Positions 34,581 through 43,717 of a DNA stretch of 64,000 nucleotides are shown here, piece after piece; within the stretch, counting starts at the first letter, position 1, and every line of letters begins with the position of its first letter. Source of the DNA: a bacterium (lineage in GTDB: Bacteria > Cyanobacteriota > Vampirovibrionia > Obscuribacterales > Obscuribacteraceae); assembly GCA_018062085.1 (NCBI GenBank), contig JAGOSY010000006.1:151463-215462 (forward strand), read 5' to 3'. Position numbers and translations under genes: made by a program. Below the pieces are notes generated by a model that searched no databases, was not told the origin of the DNA, and saw nothing but the letters and a program-made list of their open reading frames with translations.

Positions 34581-36809
34581 ATGTCATCCCTCGAATTCAG
34601 ATCTTCAGAACCACTCGACCAGGCAGCCAGCCAGGTTAACTCAGGATCAGATTCGATTGCCCGTGAAGTGCAAAACCAATTTTCATCAGTGGCTTCCGTG
34701 GGCAAAGACGCTGCCATGGCTGCAATGCCAGGTACAGACGCCATGGCTGGCCTGGGTGCCATCCCCCCAGGTGGAGAGCAAGCCGTTTCTCCGCTGATCA
34801 ATATGATTACCAAGATGCCCGGACATATTGGCTTTTTCAGCAGCTTCTTCGAAGCTCTCGGGGCCTTCTTCGGTACACAACTTGAAGCCTTAAGCCAAAT
34901 TGGCACCCATCTCGCCATGACCTTAGGCATCGATCAATCTTTATTAGGCAATTTGGGTGGCAATCACCTAGCCTCGGCTCTCAATGCTTTCAAGCCTGAA
35001 CACTTTGGTCTGAATCTTTCGCTGCTGCCTGGCAATGCTCCCTTCTTCGGTCAAATAGGCGGGATAGGCGGTCAGTTGCCTGGTCATTTGAGTGGCAGCT
35101 TCAACTCAGATTTGCTCTCCAATAAACTAAACACCTCACTTGGGCACGGTGGCGAACCTTTCTCGCAACAAGCATTTGGTCGCAACGCGCTAAATGTAAG
35201 TGGCTCTGGCAACATGGCAAAATTGCAATTTGAAGGCCAGGGTCATCTATCTGGACCAGGTTTGTCTTCGAGCATGCCAGCAGCTCAGGTGGCCGGTAAC
35301 AACAGGCTTTTCAGCGACAGCATCGGTAACGGTCACAGTCTCAATGCCCAGAGCATGGCTCAGTCATTGCCAATGCAAACTCCAAGCGCTGGTTCACTCA
35401 ATGTCGGTAGCTCAACATTTGGTGAGCCGATAAACAACGATTTGCTGGCCATGGGCAATCAATCAGACTCATTCCAGTCAACCGTTGGCAGCGCTAGACC
35501 GAGTGTTGATTCAGTCAAGGGCGGTGCTGAGAATCTCGGCGGGCTCAAGGCAAAATCGCTAAGCCTAGATGGTAACAATGGCAATCTCAAGGCAGATGCT
35601 CTCGGTGACGCACATGCCTTAGACCACAAAGTAGCAGCCAAGCATGACGCTCTAGCTCCGAAGGCCGACCATGCAGTCAAGCACAATTCTGGCCATAAGC
35701 TAGATCATGCCAAAGCAGAAGCACGCAGCCATAAAACCTTTGACCGCACATCTCACTCTGTAAAAACCAGCAATCATCCACCAAGTCAAAACACCGCTAA
35801 GGCAGTAACAAACAACAAGTCTCAAGTTGAAGCTCAGCAACAAGAATTGAACCCACAACAACAGTTCGAGCAACAGCAACTAGAACAGCAGCAACAAATG
35901 CAACAACAACAACAGCAAGAAGTTGCTCAGAATAACCAACCATTAGAGCAGGGTCAGCAAGCTCAAGCAGCAAACAGTGTAGAGCCTCGTAGCTACACAA
36001 TTCGCTCTGGTGACAATCTTTGGAATATTGCCAAAGATAATCTCGGTGATGCTACGAAATGGGGCGACATCTATAAAATGAATGCCGATGTTCTAGGCGC
36101 CAATCCAGAATTGATTAGACCGGGTACAACCATTCAATTACCTGGCGCGGAGAGCGCAGATATTGCTTCAGCAACACCTGGTGCCGCTGGTCAATACACA
36201 GTGCAATCAGGTGACACCCTTTGGGACATAGCACACGATCAACTCGGTGACGCCACAAAATGGGGCGACATCTATAAAGCCAATAGCGAATTGATAGGAT
36301 CTAATCCTGGCATGATTCATCCTGGTCAGCAGCTGTCACTTGGTACAGTTGACCCTTCAAATCAACTAGCCAGCGCTTCTGGTGGCGTTGGCGGACAAAA
36401 TCTGACTTCAGCCACACCAGGACAACTGGCTAATGCTCCAGTGCCACAAACCAATGTAAATGTTGATGTGCAACCAACAGCACAAGCTCCAATTGAGAGT
36501 TATGGCGCTGAAGCTGGCATGCCACAAGATATGCAAGCGCAAGCTGCTCAAGCTCAACCTCCTCAAGGTCAGCAAATCCAGTCGCAGACTTCAACCATGA
36601 GCAACTATGAAGCAATGCCGGTTCAAAGAATCAACCAGTTGCCAGATCCGGCCAGCCTTGGTGAAAAAGTTATACCGGCCAAAGCCCAGCCTGACGTCCT
36701 AATTCAACCAGCTCATGCCGCTGCACCAGGACAATTTGAATCAGTTAAACCAGCAGTCAATAGCACTCTAGCTAACGACATGCTCAGTTTCTTGAAAAAG
36801 CGCCGCTAG
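34581..36809 (+). CDS. Gln-rich protein with two LysM domains
   Basis: 742 aa. There is no signal peptide; the first 130 residues include mildly hydrophobic helices (GFFSSFFEALGAFFGTQLEAL). A Gly/Asn/Ser-rich middle is followed by a charged His/Lys stretch and a Gln-rich segment (about 415-465). Two tandem LysM domains start at about 472 and 538 (SYTIRSGDNLWNIAKDNLGD and QYTVQSGDTLWDIAHDQLGD). Their cores are so alike, both holding DATKWGDIYK, that recent duplication is likely. LysM domains bind N-acetylglucosamine glycans, chiefly peptidoglycan, so export is expected although its route is not visible. A disordered Pro/Gln tail follows. The 3' end overlaps convergent glxK by 26 bp. Confidence 0.82.
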   Translation: MSSLEFRSSEPLDQAASQVNSGSDSIAREVQNQFSSVASVGKDAAMAAMPGTDAMAGLGAIPPGGEQAVSPLINMITKMPGHIGFFSSFFEALGAFFGTQLEALSQIGTHLAMTLGIDQSLLGNLGGNHLASALNAFKPEHFGLNLSLLPGNAPFFGQIGGIGGQLPGHLSGSFNSDLLSNKLNTSLGHGGEPFSQQAFGRNALNVSGSGNMAKLQFEGQGHLSGPGLSSSMPAAQVAGNNRLFSDSIGNGHSLNAQSMAQSLPMQTPSAGSLNVGSSTFGEPINNDLLAMGNQSDSFQSTVGSARPSVDSVKGGAENLGGLKAKSLSLDGNNGNLKADALGDAHALDHKVAAKHDALAPKADHAVKHNSGHKLDHAKAEARSHKTFDRTSHSVKTSNHPPSQNTAKAVTNNKSQVEAQQQELNPQQQFEQQQLEQQQQMQQQQQQEVAQNNQPLEQGQQAQAANSVEPRSYTIRSGDNLWNIAKDNLGDATKWGDIYKMNADVLGANPELIRPGTTIQLPGAESADIASATPGAAGQYTVQSGDTLWDIAHDQLGDATKWGDIYKANSELIGSNPGMIHPGQQLSLGTVDPSNQLASASGGVGGQNLTSATPGQLANAPVPQTNVNVDVQPTAQAPIESYGAEAGMPQDMQAQAAQAQPPQGQQIQSQTSTMSNYEAMPVQRINQLPDPASLGEKVIPAKAQPDVLIQPAHAAAPGQFESVKPAVNSTLANDMLSFLKKRR

Positions 36810-37950
36810 CTTCAAATAGACCCCGAGCAGCTTGCCTGACACTCACTAGAGTGGCGAGATTGTCTGGGCTTGCGGTCGTAATCACTGCATCGAATTGCTC
36901 TTCTTGCTCTTTAGTTAATTGCGAGCAAGCCGGCAGCGCCGCCACCATTTTGCCAGCAGCTCTTGCTAGTTTCAAAATTTCGCCGCTGGCCTTACCAGAA
37001 AGCGATTGACTATCAAGGCAACCTTCTGCAACTATCACTAAGTCGCACCAGTTGAGCTTCTCAGCCAAGTTGGTTTGTTCAGCAAGCCAATGAAAGCCAG
37101 AAGTAAAATGAGCGCCCAAACCAAGAGCCAGACCAAAACCAGCTCCGCCAGCGGCCCCAGCTCCCGCAAACGAACGCCAGGATTTATCGCTTTGGCAAGC
37201 AGTCTCTAACACTGAAGCAAAATGCTCGAGGCTCCGTTCTAGATAATCAACTTCCTCGCTATTAGCTCCCTTCTGTGGCGAAAAAATGGCAGCAGCGCCC
37301 TGAGAACCAAGCAACGGATTAGTGACATCTGTGGCAATCAAAAACTCTACTCCAGCAATTTTACGCCTTAGCTCTGCAAGATCTATATGCGCAATAGACG
37401 ACAAAGCACCGCCACCGCATACAGTACCGTCTGTCAAAATTGCATTTCCAGCCCCATCATAAAATTTTGCCCCTAGTGCTGCTAGAACAGCGCTGCCACC
37501 ATCAGTAGAGGCACTGCCTCCTAGCATAATCGCCACCTCGGTAGCACCATCTTCAATTACTCTCGCCACAATTTGGCCAGTCCCAAATGTATTGGCCTGA
37601 AGTGCTGCCAGCTGATTTTCTTGCAAATGAGCAATACCACTTGCCTGCGCTAATTCAACTACAGCCTTTCTGCCTAGGCGCAAATAGGCGGCTTTAATTG
37701 GCTGAGAAATTGGCCCACTGACAGTGTCATAGACAAAATCGCCGCCTAAGGCTAGTTGCAGGCAAGAAATAGTATCGTCACCGCCATCTGCCACTGGCGC
37801 CAGTTCGATCTCTAATTCTCTAGAATTTGACCTATTTTCTTGCTCAGTTTCTTGTTCAAAGACCTGCGTGATGCCCTGAGCTATGGCCTTGGCCAAATCT
37901 GATGCCTGGAGGGTGCCCTTGTATGCGCAGGGAGCGACTAAAATTCTCAC
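36784..37950 (-). CDS. glxK: Glycerate kinase
   Basis: Phosphorylates D-glycerate with ATP, giving 2- or 3-phosphoglycerate. It belongs to the GlxK/GarK family: ILVAPCAYKGTLQASDLAKA at the N-terminus, APVADGGDDT, TFGTGQIV, MLGGSASTDGGSA, and a C-terminal VIVAEGCLDSQSLSGKA. The frame opens at 38043, but GTG 37950 has AGGAG seven bases upstream and begins directly at the conserved strand (MRILVAPCAYKG), so 388 aa is preferred. It stands alone, convergent with the LysM gene, and probably feeds glycolysis. Confidence 0.93.
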   Translation of the reverse strand: MRILVAPCAYKGTLQASDLAKAIAQGITQVFEQETEQENRSNSRELEIELAPVADGGDDTISCLQLALGGDFVYDTVSGPISQPIKAAYLRLGRKAVVELAQASGIAHLQENQLAALQANTFGTGQIVARVIEDGATEVAIMLGGSASTDGGSAVLAALGAKFYDGAGNAILTDGTVCGGGALSSIAHIDLAELRRKIAGVEFLIATDVTNPLLGSQGAAAIFSPQKGANSEEVDYLERSLEHFASVLETACQSDKSWRSFAGAGAAGGAGFGLALGLGAHFTSGFHWLAEQTNLAEKLNWCDLVIVAEGCLDSQSLSGKASGEILKLARAAGKMVAALPACSQLTKEQEEQFDAVITTASPDNLATLVSVRQAARGLFEASGAFSRN

Positions 37951-38067
37951 TTCGACTCCTAACCTTAATTTCGCTTTCGCTAGTTTATCCGACAGTGCCC
38001 GGTGGAAAAGTACAAATAGAGCAATTTCAAATTTGTATTTCAAAGCCTATAAAGAGGAATTGAATTT

Positions 38068-38529
38068 ATGCCAAGGCAAGAAGAAGTCAAAGACCTTTTG
38101 ACAAAAATGAATTCTGCAATCAGCCCCGATTCTCTGCAACGCAGGCTTGACCTCGCTCCATACAAAAGCAGTCAAGCTTGGCCAGGCAAAACTTTTCTAT
38201 TAGTAGGCAATTCTTATAATACTGAAAAGCGAGTGCGCGGAAGTGCAAAAAAAAGATCTTTTGCCATTGCCGCTATGCTTGAAAAGTCGCATGGCATCTA
38301 CGGCAAGCGTCATTGTCTTATTTTGCGCGAGGCCCTTGCCAACGAGCGCTTTGTCGCTACACTTAGTCGTTTTGAGGCTGATTGGTTAAGACGTGAACCA
38401 GATACGACCTTAATCGGCCCAGCTTACGACGAACAAGGCAATTTGCTAAACGAAAGCTTTGCTGTGTGGCGCCGATTACAGCCCGCCAGACCGCTACTAT
38501 CATCATCGTCGAGAAGCTCAGCCAAATAG
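38068..38529 (+). CDS. Hypothetical protein
   Basis: A 153-aa basic soluble protein of unknown family. ATG 38068 has AGAGGA eleven bases upstream. The central part (GKTFLLVGNSYNTEKRVRG, then SFAIAAMLEKSHGIYGKRH) and ERFVATLSRFEADWLRRE look folded. The tail is Ser-rich. It overlaps the 3' end of convergent rpiB by 12 bases and is divergent from glxK. Confidence 0.55.
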   Translation: MPRQEEVKDLLTKMNSAISPDSLQRRLDLAPYKSSQAWPGKTFLLVGNSYNTEKRVRGSAKKRSFAIAAMLEKSHGIYGKRHCLILREALANERFVATLSRFEADWLRREPDTTLIGPAYDEQGNLLNESFAVWRRLQPARPLLSSSSRSSAK

Positions 38530-39012
38530 ACTTTCGCCCTGGCGTGACTGCTCAACTTTATCAATGCGTCTTTGATGCCGACCACCTTCAAATTCGCTTG
38601 CAAGCCATGCTGTAATTATTTCTTTGGCCTGAGCTTGAGATGTAGTGCGGGCACCCAAGCAAAGAACATTGGCATCATTGTGTTGTCTAGACAATACAGC
38701 AGCTTCAACTTCACTAACTAGTGCGGCTCTAACTTTGCGTACTTTATTGGCAACAATTGAGACACCCACCCCCGAACCACAGACCAAAATGCCCTTGGCA
38801 CAGACTCCTTGCGAAACAGCTTCAGCTACTTTTCGAGCGTAGTCAGGATAATCACAAGAATCAAGAGAAAAAGTGCCAAAATCTTCGACGCTTAAAGCTT
38901 GCTGCATCAACAAATCTCTTATCGCTTGCTTGAGCTCGAAGCCTGCATGATCACTACCGAGAGCTATCGCTCCTGAATTTAATTTATTAGTCACAATGAT
39001 CCTAGATTTCAC
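38518..39012 (-). CDS. rpiB: Ribose-5-phosphate isomerase B
   Basis: Interconverts ribose 5-phosphate and ribulose 5-phosphate in the pentose phosphate pathway. RpiB/LacAB family features are ALGSDHAGFELK with the catalytic-site D-H pair, the SCDYPDYA loop, LVCGSGVGVSIVANK with the catalytic cysteine, and RQHNDANVLCLGAR. The 164-aa length is slightly above the family norm because of a C-terminal tail. The GTG at 39012 overlaps the stop of the WYL-domain gene by four bases, indicating translational coupling. Confidence 0.94.
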   Translation of the reverse strand: MKSRIIVTNKLNSGAIALGSDHAGFELKQAIRDLLMQQALSVEDFGTFSLDSCDYPDYARKVAEAVSQGVCAKGILVCGSGVGVSIVANKVRKVRAALVSEVEAAVLSRQHNDANVLCLGARTTSQAQAKEIITAWLASEFEGGRHQRRIDKVEQSRQGESLFG

Positions 39013-39818
39013 GAGTAAACAGGCAGACGTCTATAGCTTATTTGACTAACATCTTTTGGCGCTTCGAATGATTGCGCTGTTTCAATGATCTCTTTGATGC
39101 GATCAACTCTAAAGAGCAAGATCTCGCTGAGTTCGTGGCAAAACGCAACCATCCGCCAATTTGCCTGTTCTTTAACAATCACCAACGGATTAAGAGTAAG
39201 AGTGTCTACTGATTCACGCGCAAAACTGTAATATTGCGCTCTGACACAAAGATGATTAATCATGGCGTTTTCTAAAACAGGCAAAGTTTCATCTATGGCA
39301 TACATCGGAAAATCAATTTGGGCGTATTGAGCCGAATCGAAGCAGGTTTCTGGCTGAAAAAGATTGAGTTGACCAATTGGCCGCTCGAAGATAAAGTCTT
39401 CGCCGTCTCTGACTGCATCTTCGGCAATTGAGCGACGCAAAGATTGAATCTCTTCTTCAGAATAGGTCTCGAGAAAAGAATCACCTTCAACCAAATTGAA
39501 GCCCAAAGCATCTGAAACATAAGAATAATCATCTTCAAGCTCATCTGCGCCCATGAAGGAGTCGACAATAGCTTCAGCCAGCTCACCAGACACTTTAGAA
39601 ACCTCTGGAGATACAGCCCCAGCTATCTTCTCGATGATTTCCTTAATTAACTGATCGCGTTCTTGAGCATGAATAGTAACACCAGCCACAAGCTTGTCGA
39701 GCAGTTTTGCACTCGTGAGGAGTAGCATGCCTTCTTCTTTAGTGAATTCTAGTGTGAACTTCTCTGAAAGCTCATCCCTGCCGCTATCACGGTTATTGTT
39801 CTCTGCCCTGTCGTGCAT
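39009..39818 (-). CDS. WYL-domain protein
   Basis: 269 aa. Residues about 186-260 fit the WYL domain: an aromatic YYSF strand, LNPLVIVKEQANWRMVAFC in place of the WYL core, then LFRVDRIKEII and a SFEAP end. The positions of the ligand-binding R-x-D-R-I motif are conserved. WYL domains are ligand-sensing modules, usually after a winged helix in transcription regulators. Here the N-terminal 180 residues are acidic and helical with no recognisable helix-turn-helix, so the output is unclear. It is translationally coupled to rpiB, which hints at metabolic sensing. Regulation of rpiB itself is a guess. Confidence 0.65.
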   Translation of the reverse strand: MHDRAENNNRDSGRDELSEKFTLEFTKEEGMLLLTSAKLLDKLVAGVTIHAQERDQLIKEIIEKIAGAVSPEVSKVSGELAEAIVDSFMGADELEDDYSYVSDALGFNLVEGDSFLETYSEEEIQSLRRSIAEDAVRDGEDFIFERPIGQLNLFQPETCFDSAQYAQIDFPMYAIDETLPVLENAMINHLCVRAQYYSFARESVDTLTLNPLVIVKEQANWRMVAFCHELSEILLFRVDRIKEIIETAQSFEAPKDVSQISYRRLPVYS

Positions 39819-39945
39819 TTAATCGCCTTTTGCCTGAAACTAATAGATGCGAGAGCCATAGCTCTAGCCTAGCACTGGATGCCAAGACCGTGAAGTCCTG
39901 ATGCGAATTTTGGGTCCGTAATTTAACTATTTACGACCTATAAAC

Positions 39946-41721
39946 CTACATCCGCTCTGGAGCTGACACGCCTATTATGCCCAGTGCGTTAGCTAATACC
40001 TGCTTAGTTGCAAAAATTAGTCCTAGTCTCGCTTTCGAGACTGATAAATCATCGGTGATCACACGCGACACTTCATAAAATTTCTGCAAATCATTAGCTA
40101 AATCGTAGGCAAATCGAGCGATACGACCAGGATTGCGCGCCTGTACAGCTTCTTCAACCTCAGCAGGGAAAGTTTCTAAACGAGCTATCAAGGCCTTCTG
40201 ATGGCCAGCAATAACAAGGTCAGGGTCAAACAAAGCAATGAAAACTCTTCCTTGCTTATCTTCCTTATATTCACGCAAGAACTCTTGCCACTGATGAGGC
40301 GATATCGGTGGCTGTTCAACTTCACCGCTTTCATTATTGGTTGATGGTTCTAGGGCTTTTCTCAAAATTGCGCAGCACCGAGCATGAGCATACTGAATGT
40401 AAAATGCTGGATTCTCCCGCCCTGTCTTCTTGGCTAAATCAAGGTCAAAATTAATGGTGTTCTGTGGGCTTGATTCAGCTAGGTAATAACGCGTGGCATC
40501 AGCACCAACTTCATCTACGACTTCGCTCAACATTATGACAGTACCGGCACGCTTAGACATTTTTACAATCTGACCATCCCGACTGAGATTAACCATTTGA
40601 GTCAAGATCACTTCAAGCTTGCTTGGATCTTGACCAAGAGCGCGAACCGCCCCTTTCAGACCTGGCACTTGACCGTGGTGATCGGCACCCCAAATATTGA
40701 TCATAAGATCATAATTACGACCGTACTTGGTTAAGTGATAGGCAGCATCGTTAGCTAAGTAAGTGGTGGCACCAGTTGATTTACGCAGAACTCGATCACG
40801 CTCATCACCCAGTTCTTGCGCTTTGAGCCAGTAGGCACCATCCTTTTCATAAGTAAAACCATGCTTTTCAAATTCTTTAAGCACATCAACAACATTGCCA
40901 CTGCTATGCAGGCTACGCTCTGAATACCACAAATCAAACTCGATACCTAAACTCTTTAAAAGAGTTCTTTGATTCTCGATGATCAAGTCTTTGACCAAAT
41001 CACCAACAATGCTGCAGCCCTCTTCATCACTGACTTTTAGATACTTATCGCCAACACTATCTATGGCTGATTGAACAAAGTCGCGCAGAAATTCTTCAGG
41101 ATAACCTTCGGTGGGATAATCAACTTGTTGACCAAATAGTCGTTGATACAGCGCCCAAGCGCATCTTCCTAATTGCAAAATCTGTTCGCCGTAATCATTG
41201 ATATAAAACTCTTGATCAACCCTATATCCACCAAACTTCATCAAATTAGCTAAGCAACTGCCAAAAACAGCATTTCGACCATGACCAATGTGCAGTTCAC
41301 CAGTAGGGTTAGCTGAAACATATTCGACTAAAACTCTTTTGCCAGTATCGACAGCGCGACCATAATCTGGACCAAGACTATGCACTTGGCTAATAGTTTC
41401 AGTCAGCCAACCTGTGCCAAGAGTGAAATTTATAAACCCCGGTGCGGCCACTTCTACCTTTTCAAGATAGGCAGCGCAAGCCTCATTTTTGCCTATATAC
41501 AGGGCCAAAGTTTCGGCAATGCGAAGAGGGGCAAACTTGGCTTGAGAAGCTAGCTTGAGAGCCATACCGCAAGCGAAATCTCCATGTTCGGCCGATTTGG
41601 GCTTTTCTATAACCACAGCCACCGAGCAATCGGCAGATGATTTTAGGGGGCCCATGGCGCCATCGAGGCAGGCTGAGGAAAACGCCTGCTGCACAATCTC
41701 GGCCAATTTCTCCTTAATCAT
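39946..41721 (-). CDS. argS: Arginyl-tRNA synthetase
   Basis: Charges tRNA-Arg. At 591 aa it has the Arg-specific N-terminal domain, HIGH-type site SANPTGELHIGHGRN, KMSKS-type site VKMSKRAGT and a C-terminal DALR anticodon-binding domain (IARFAYDLANDLQKFYE, VLANALGIIGV). The length is normal. It is monocistronic as far as can be seen and divergent from a small secreted protein gene. Confidence 0.97.
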   Translation of the reverse strand: MIKEKLAEIVQQAFSSACLDGAMGPLKSSADCSVAVVIEKPKSAEHGDFACGMALKLASQAKFAPLRIAETLALYIGKNEACAAYLEKVEVAAPGFINFTLGTGWLTETISQVHSLGPDYGRAVDTGKRVLVEYVSANPTGELHIGHGRNAVFGSCLANLMKFGGYRVDQEFYINDYGEQILQLGRCAWALYQRLFGQQVDYPTEGYPEEFLRDFVQSAIDSVGDKYLKVSDEEGCSIVGDLVKDLIIENQRTLLKSLGIEFDLWYSERSLHSSGNVVDVLKEFEKHGFTYEKDGAYWLKAQELGDERDRVLRKSTGATTYLANDAAYHLTKYGRNYDLMINIWGADHHGQVPGLKGAVRALGQDPSKLEVILTQMVNLSRDGQIVKMSKRAGTVIMLSEVVDEVGADATRYYLAESSPQNTINFDLDLAKKTGRENPAFYIQYAHARCCAILRKALEPSTNNESGEVEQPPISPHQWQEFLREYKEDKQGRVFIALFDPDLVIAGHQKALIARLETFPAEVEEAVQARNPGRIARFAYDLANDLQKFYEVSRVITDDLSVSKARLGLIFATKQVLANALGIIGVSAPERM

Positions 41722-41762
41722 CTACCACCTCAAATGTAATTAGGGCTCATAATATTACATTC

Positions 41763-42389
41763 ATGGGCGTCGTCCAGCTTCCGTGTAGGAGCTTGAAGCA
41801 CTATTATTTCAGGATGAAAATACACAACCACTCAATTAGTCATAAGTTGTTGCTCCTGCTCAGCCTTGAGCTATGCTTCTGTTGCAGCGTGAACTCGGCT
41901 CTAGCTCAATCACCAGCCAAATCACAGGGCGCAGCTAAGACCCAGTCACAAATTGACCCATCTGTAGTTGACCCAGTTGGTCAACTACAGAAAATCTCGG
42001 CTCAGGTAAAGGCAAGTAGCGTCGAACTTGAAAGTATTGCTGCAGAATTAGACAAACTCAACGGCGAACTGGACAAACTAGAAGGCAAGACAGCAAAAGA
42101 CATTGACCGTAAGCAGTTTGCTGCCCTCGAGAAGCGCTTTGACCTCACCCTGGCTCGTAGCACCGCCGTAGAGAAAAAAGTTGGCCTAAGCCTCGGCAAA
42201 AGCCTAAAGGATATCGATAGCGTACGCAATGCATTAAAGAAAGTAGAGCAAGAGCGCCAACAAGATCGCCTCAAAGGCAAAAAGTTGACTCCAATTCTTA
42301 GTGATAAAGACTTGAAAGAATGCTTGAAAGACTTGACTGACCTAGACAAAACAGTGCGCGAATTGCAAGCCAATCTTAAAGATAAATAG
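41763..42389 (+). CDS. Secreted coiled-coil protein
   Basis: The frame is open from ATG 41763 (208 aa). The signal peptide (HKLLLLLSLELCFCCSVNSALAQ) follows an ATG at 41814, which is probably the better N-terminus (191 aa) although its ribosome-binding site is weak. The mature protein is a long amphipathic helix set with heptad-like leucines (AAELDKLNGELDKLEGK, LEKRFDLTLARS, LKECLKDLTDLDKTVRELQ). Function is unknown; a periplasmic or envelope coiled coil is inferred. A GC-rich hairpin terminator follows 30 bp downstream. Confidence 0.65.
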   Translation: MGVVQLPCRSLKHYYFRMKIHNHSISHKLLLLLSLELCFCCSVNSALAQSPAKSQGAAKTQSQIDPSVVDPVGQLQKISAQVKASSVELESIAAELDKLNGELDKLEGKTAKDIDRKQFAALEKRFDLTLARSTAVEKKVGLSLGKSLKDIDSVRNALKKVEQERQQDRLKGKKLTPILSDKDLKECLKDLTDLDKTVRELQANLKDK

Positions 42390-42417
42390 TACTCACATAC
42401 CTAATTACTTAAAGTAA

Positions 42418-42443
42418 GACCGCCGGCTCAATGGCCGGCGGTC
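42418..42443. terminator. GC-rich hairpin terminator between convergent genes
   Basis: A perfect 10-bp stem (GACCGCCGGC paired with GCCGGCGGTC) with a six-base loop lies between the ends of two convergent genes. The T-run after it is weak on both strands, so efficiency is uncertain. Confidence 0.7.
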
Positions 42444-42486
42444 ACACTTTCATGAAGGGTAGCGATTGATTAGACCTAACTAGTAG

Positions 42487-43065
42487 CTAGACCCCTTCGA
42501 TTTCTTTAAGTAAGCTAAATACCTGACTAAGAGCCAGATCGTAGTCGAGACCGTCTAAGCAATAGCCAGTTTTGCCACACTTTTCAATAACATCGAATCG
42601 TGCAGTGTGCTCCGTTTCATCAATGGTGATCAGCAAACTGGAACCACCAGAAAAGAGACAGGCAATTTCAGTCAACTCAGGCATAAACGCTGCAGTAGTC
42701 TCTGATTTTCTCGAAATACGGCGTACGTATAGATTTTTGTTGCGCCAGTAAGATTCAGTCTCAAGGCCACGATTAATAGAACCAGGATGAGATTCGCTAA
42801 TTTGGCACCATTTTTCATAGCGAGCAGCAATATCGCGCCGTTTCAAGGCCAATAGCCGAGCACCATACTTCACAGCCAGATCAATTAGTTTTCTGTACTT
42901 AAGTTCATCCACAGCCGGTTCGCTAGCCAGAGCGATAGTTCGAGCGCTGAATGGACGCGATAGATTGGCTGAAGTTGAACGAGTGCGGTCAACGAAAGAC
43001 AAAACATTGGCAGGCGCTAGATACTCGGTTTTTGATTGGATGGCCGGAGCAATACAAATAGACAT
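42487..43065 (-). CDS. Hypothetical protein
   Basis: A 192-aa protein of unknown family. The N-terminus is Ser/Thr/Arg rich and probably flexible. From about residue 50 it is ordered: LKYRKLIDLAVKYGARLLALK, then RYEKWCQISE, a beta-rich part with SLLITIDETEHTARFDVIEK and a final helix. There is no signal peptide or membrane segment. It is convergent with the coiled-coil gene across a hairpin terminator. Upstream lies a 650-bp region without genes. Confidence 0.5.
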   Translation of the reverse strand: MSICIAPAIQSKTEYLAPANVLSFVDRTRSTSANLSRPFSARTIALASEPAVDELKYRKLIDLAVKYGARLLALKRRDIAARYEKWCQISESHPGSINRGLETESYWRNKNLYVRRISRKSETTAAFMPELTEIACLFSGGSSLLITIDETEHTARFDVIEKCGKTGYCLDGLDYDLALSQVFSLLKEIEGV

Positions 43066-43717
43066 TCAGTTCTTCCCTATTTACTTTATTTTGCTTTTTT
43101 CTGGGGTCTTTTCTTGTGGTGCCTGAAAAAATCCAGGTCAAAAGGCGCTCAGCACTTCTCCTGCTGTCGCAGGAGTTGAGAGCAGATATATCTTGCAGAG
43201 GAGCGGTTGCCCTAATGTACTAGCGGCACGTCCTATTAACAGAGAATCATTATACGAGATTAGTTGCGTACTGATCAAAGGGTCAGATCAGTTTTAATAA
43301 TAGGCACCACTGATGGTGTTGCATCGCCATTTATGCAATTGATCTCTATCGCTAGCAACGCCTACGATAGGCATTGAGCATACACTTTCGAAATATATTT
43401 GTTCAACGAAAAAAGCCTCAACGGCCAAAAGATCTTCATATTTGAAGCGAAGCAACATCGATCATAAATCGATCAGATATAGATGTTGACGAATCTCGAA
43501 AGAGCCCACCCCAAATGATGAAAGACCGCTCATGGAACCCCTTCGCACAGACAGTTGCTGACAACAAAACCTCGATTTGGTTAATGAGATATTCAACAAG
43601 GCAAGAGGTAGAGCAAAATGATAGCCCTTGCTTCTATATATGTTCTAAACAATAAAAAAGTAGTTTCCATGGAAACTACTTTTTTATTGTTTAGAACAAG
43701 ACCCTTAGACTAGTTTG
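43066..43717. other. 650-bp region without a supported gene
   Basis: Holds a 7-bp stem hairpin at 43158-43175 (CTCCTGC/GCAGGAG, loop TGTC) and, at its right end, the 58-bp palindrome. A 46-codon frame from 43515 lacks a ribosome-binding site. Several AT-rich inverted patches occur (for example AACATC/GATGTT around 43456-43488). A regulatory RNA is conceivable but unsupported. Confidence 0.5.
43641..43698. terminator. 58-bp perfect palindrome, likely bidirectional terminator
   Basis: The two 29-base arms are exact reverse complements with no spacer, centred on CCATGG between 43669 and 43670. Each strand would fold into a GTAGTTTCC-type stem followed by TTTTTTATTG, and the run of six A on the other side makes it symmetrical. 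It sits 20 bp past the end of the CpxP-like gene, where a terminator is expected. The length and perfection exceed a normal terminator. Confidence 0.75.

Noticed and set aside
34493..34930. Minus-strand frame of 145 codons over the LysM gene start
   Set aside because: No family match; antisense to a well-supported gene with a clear ribosome-binding site.
43515..43660. 46-codon frame starting ATGATG
   Set aside because: No ribosome-binding site, no recognisable composition, and the stop falls inside the palindrome; likely chance.
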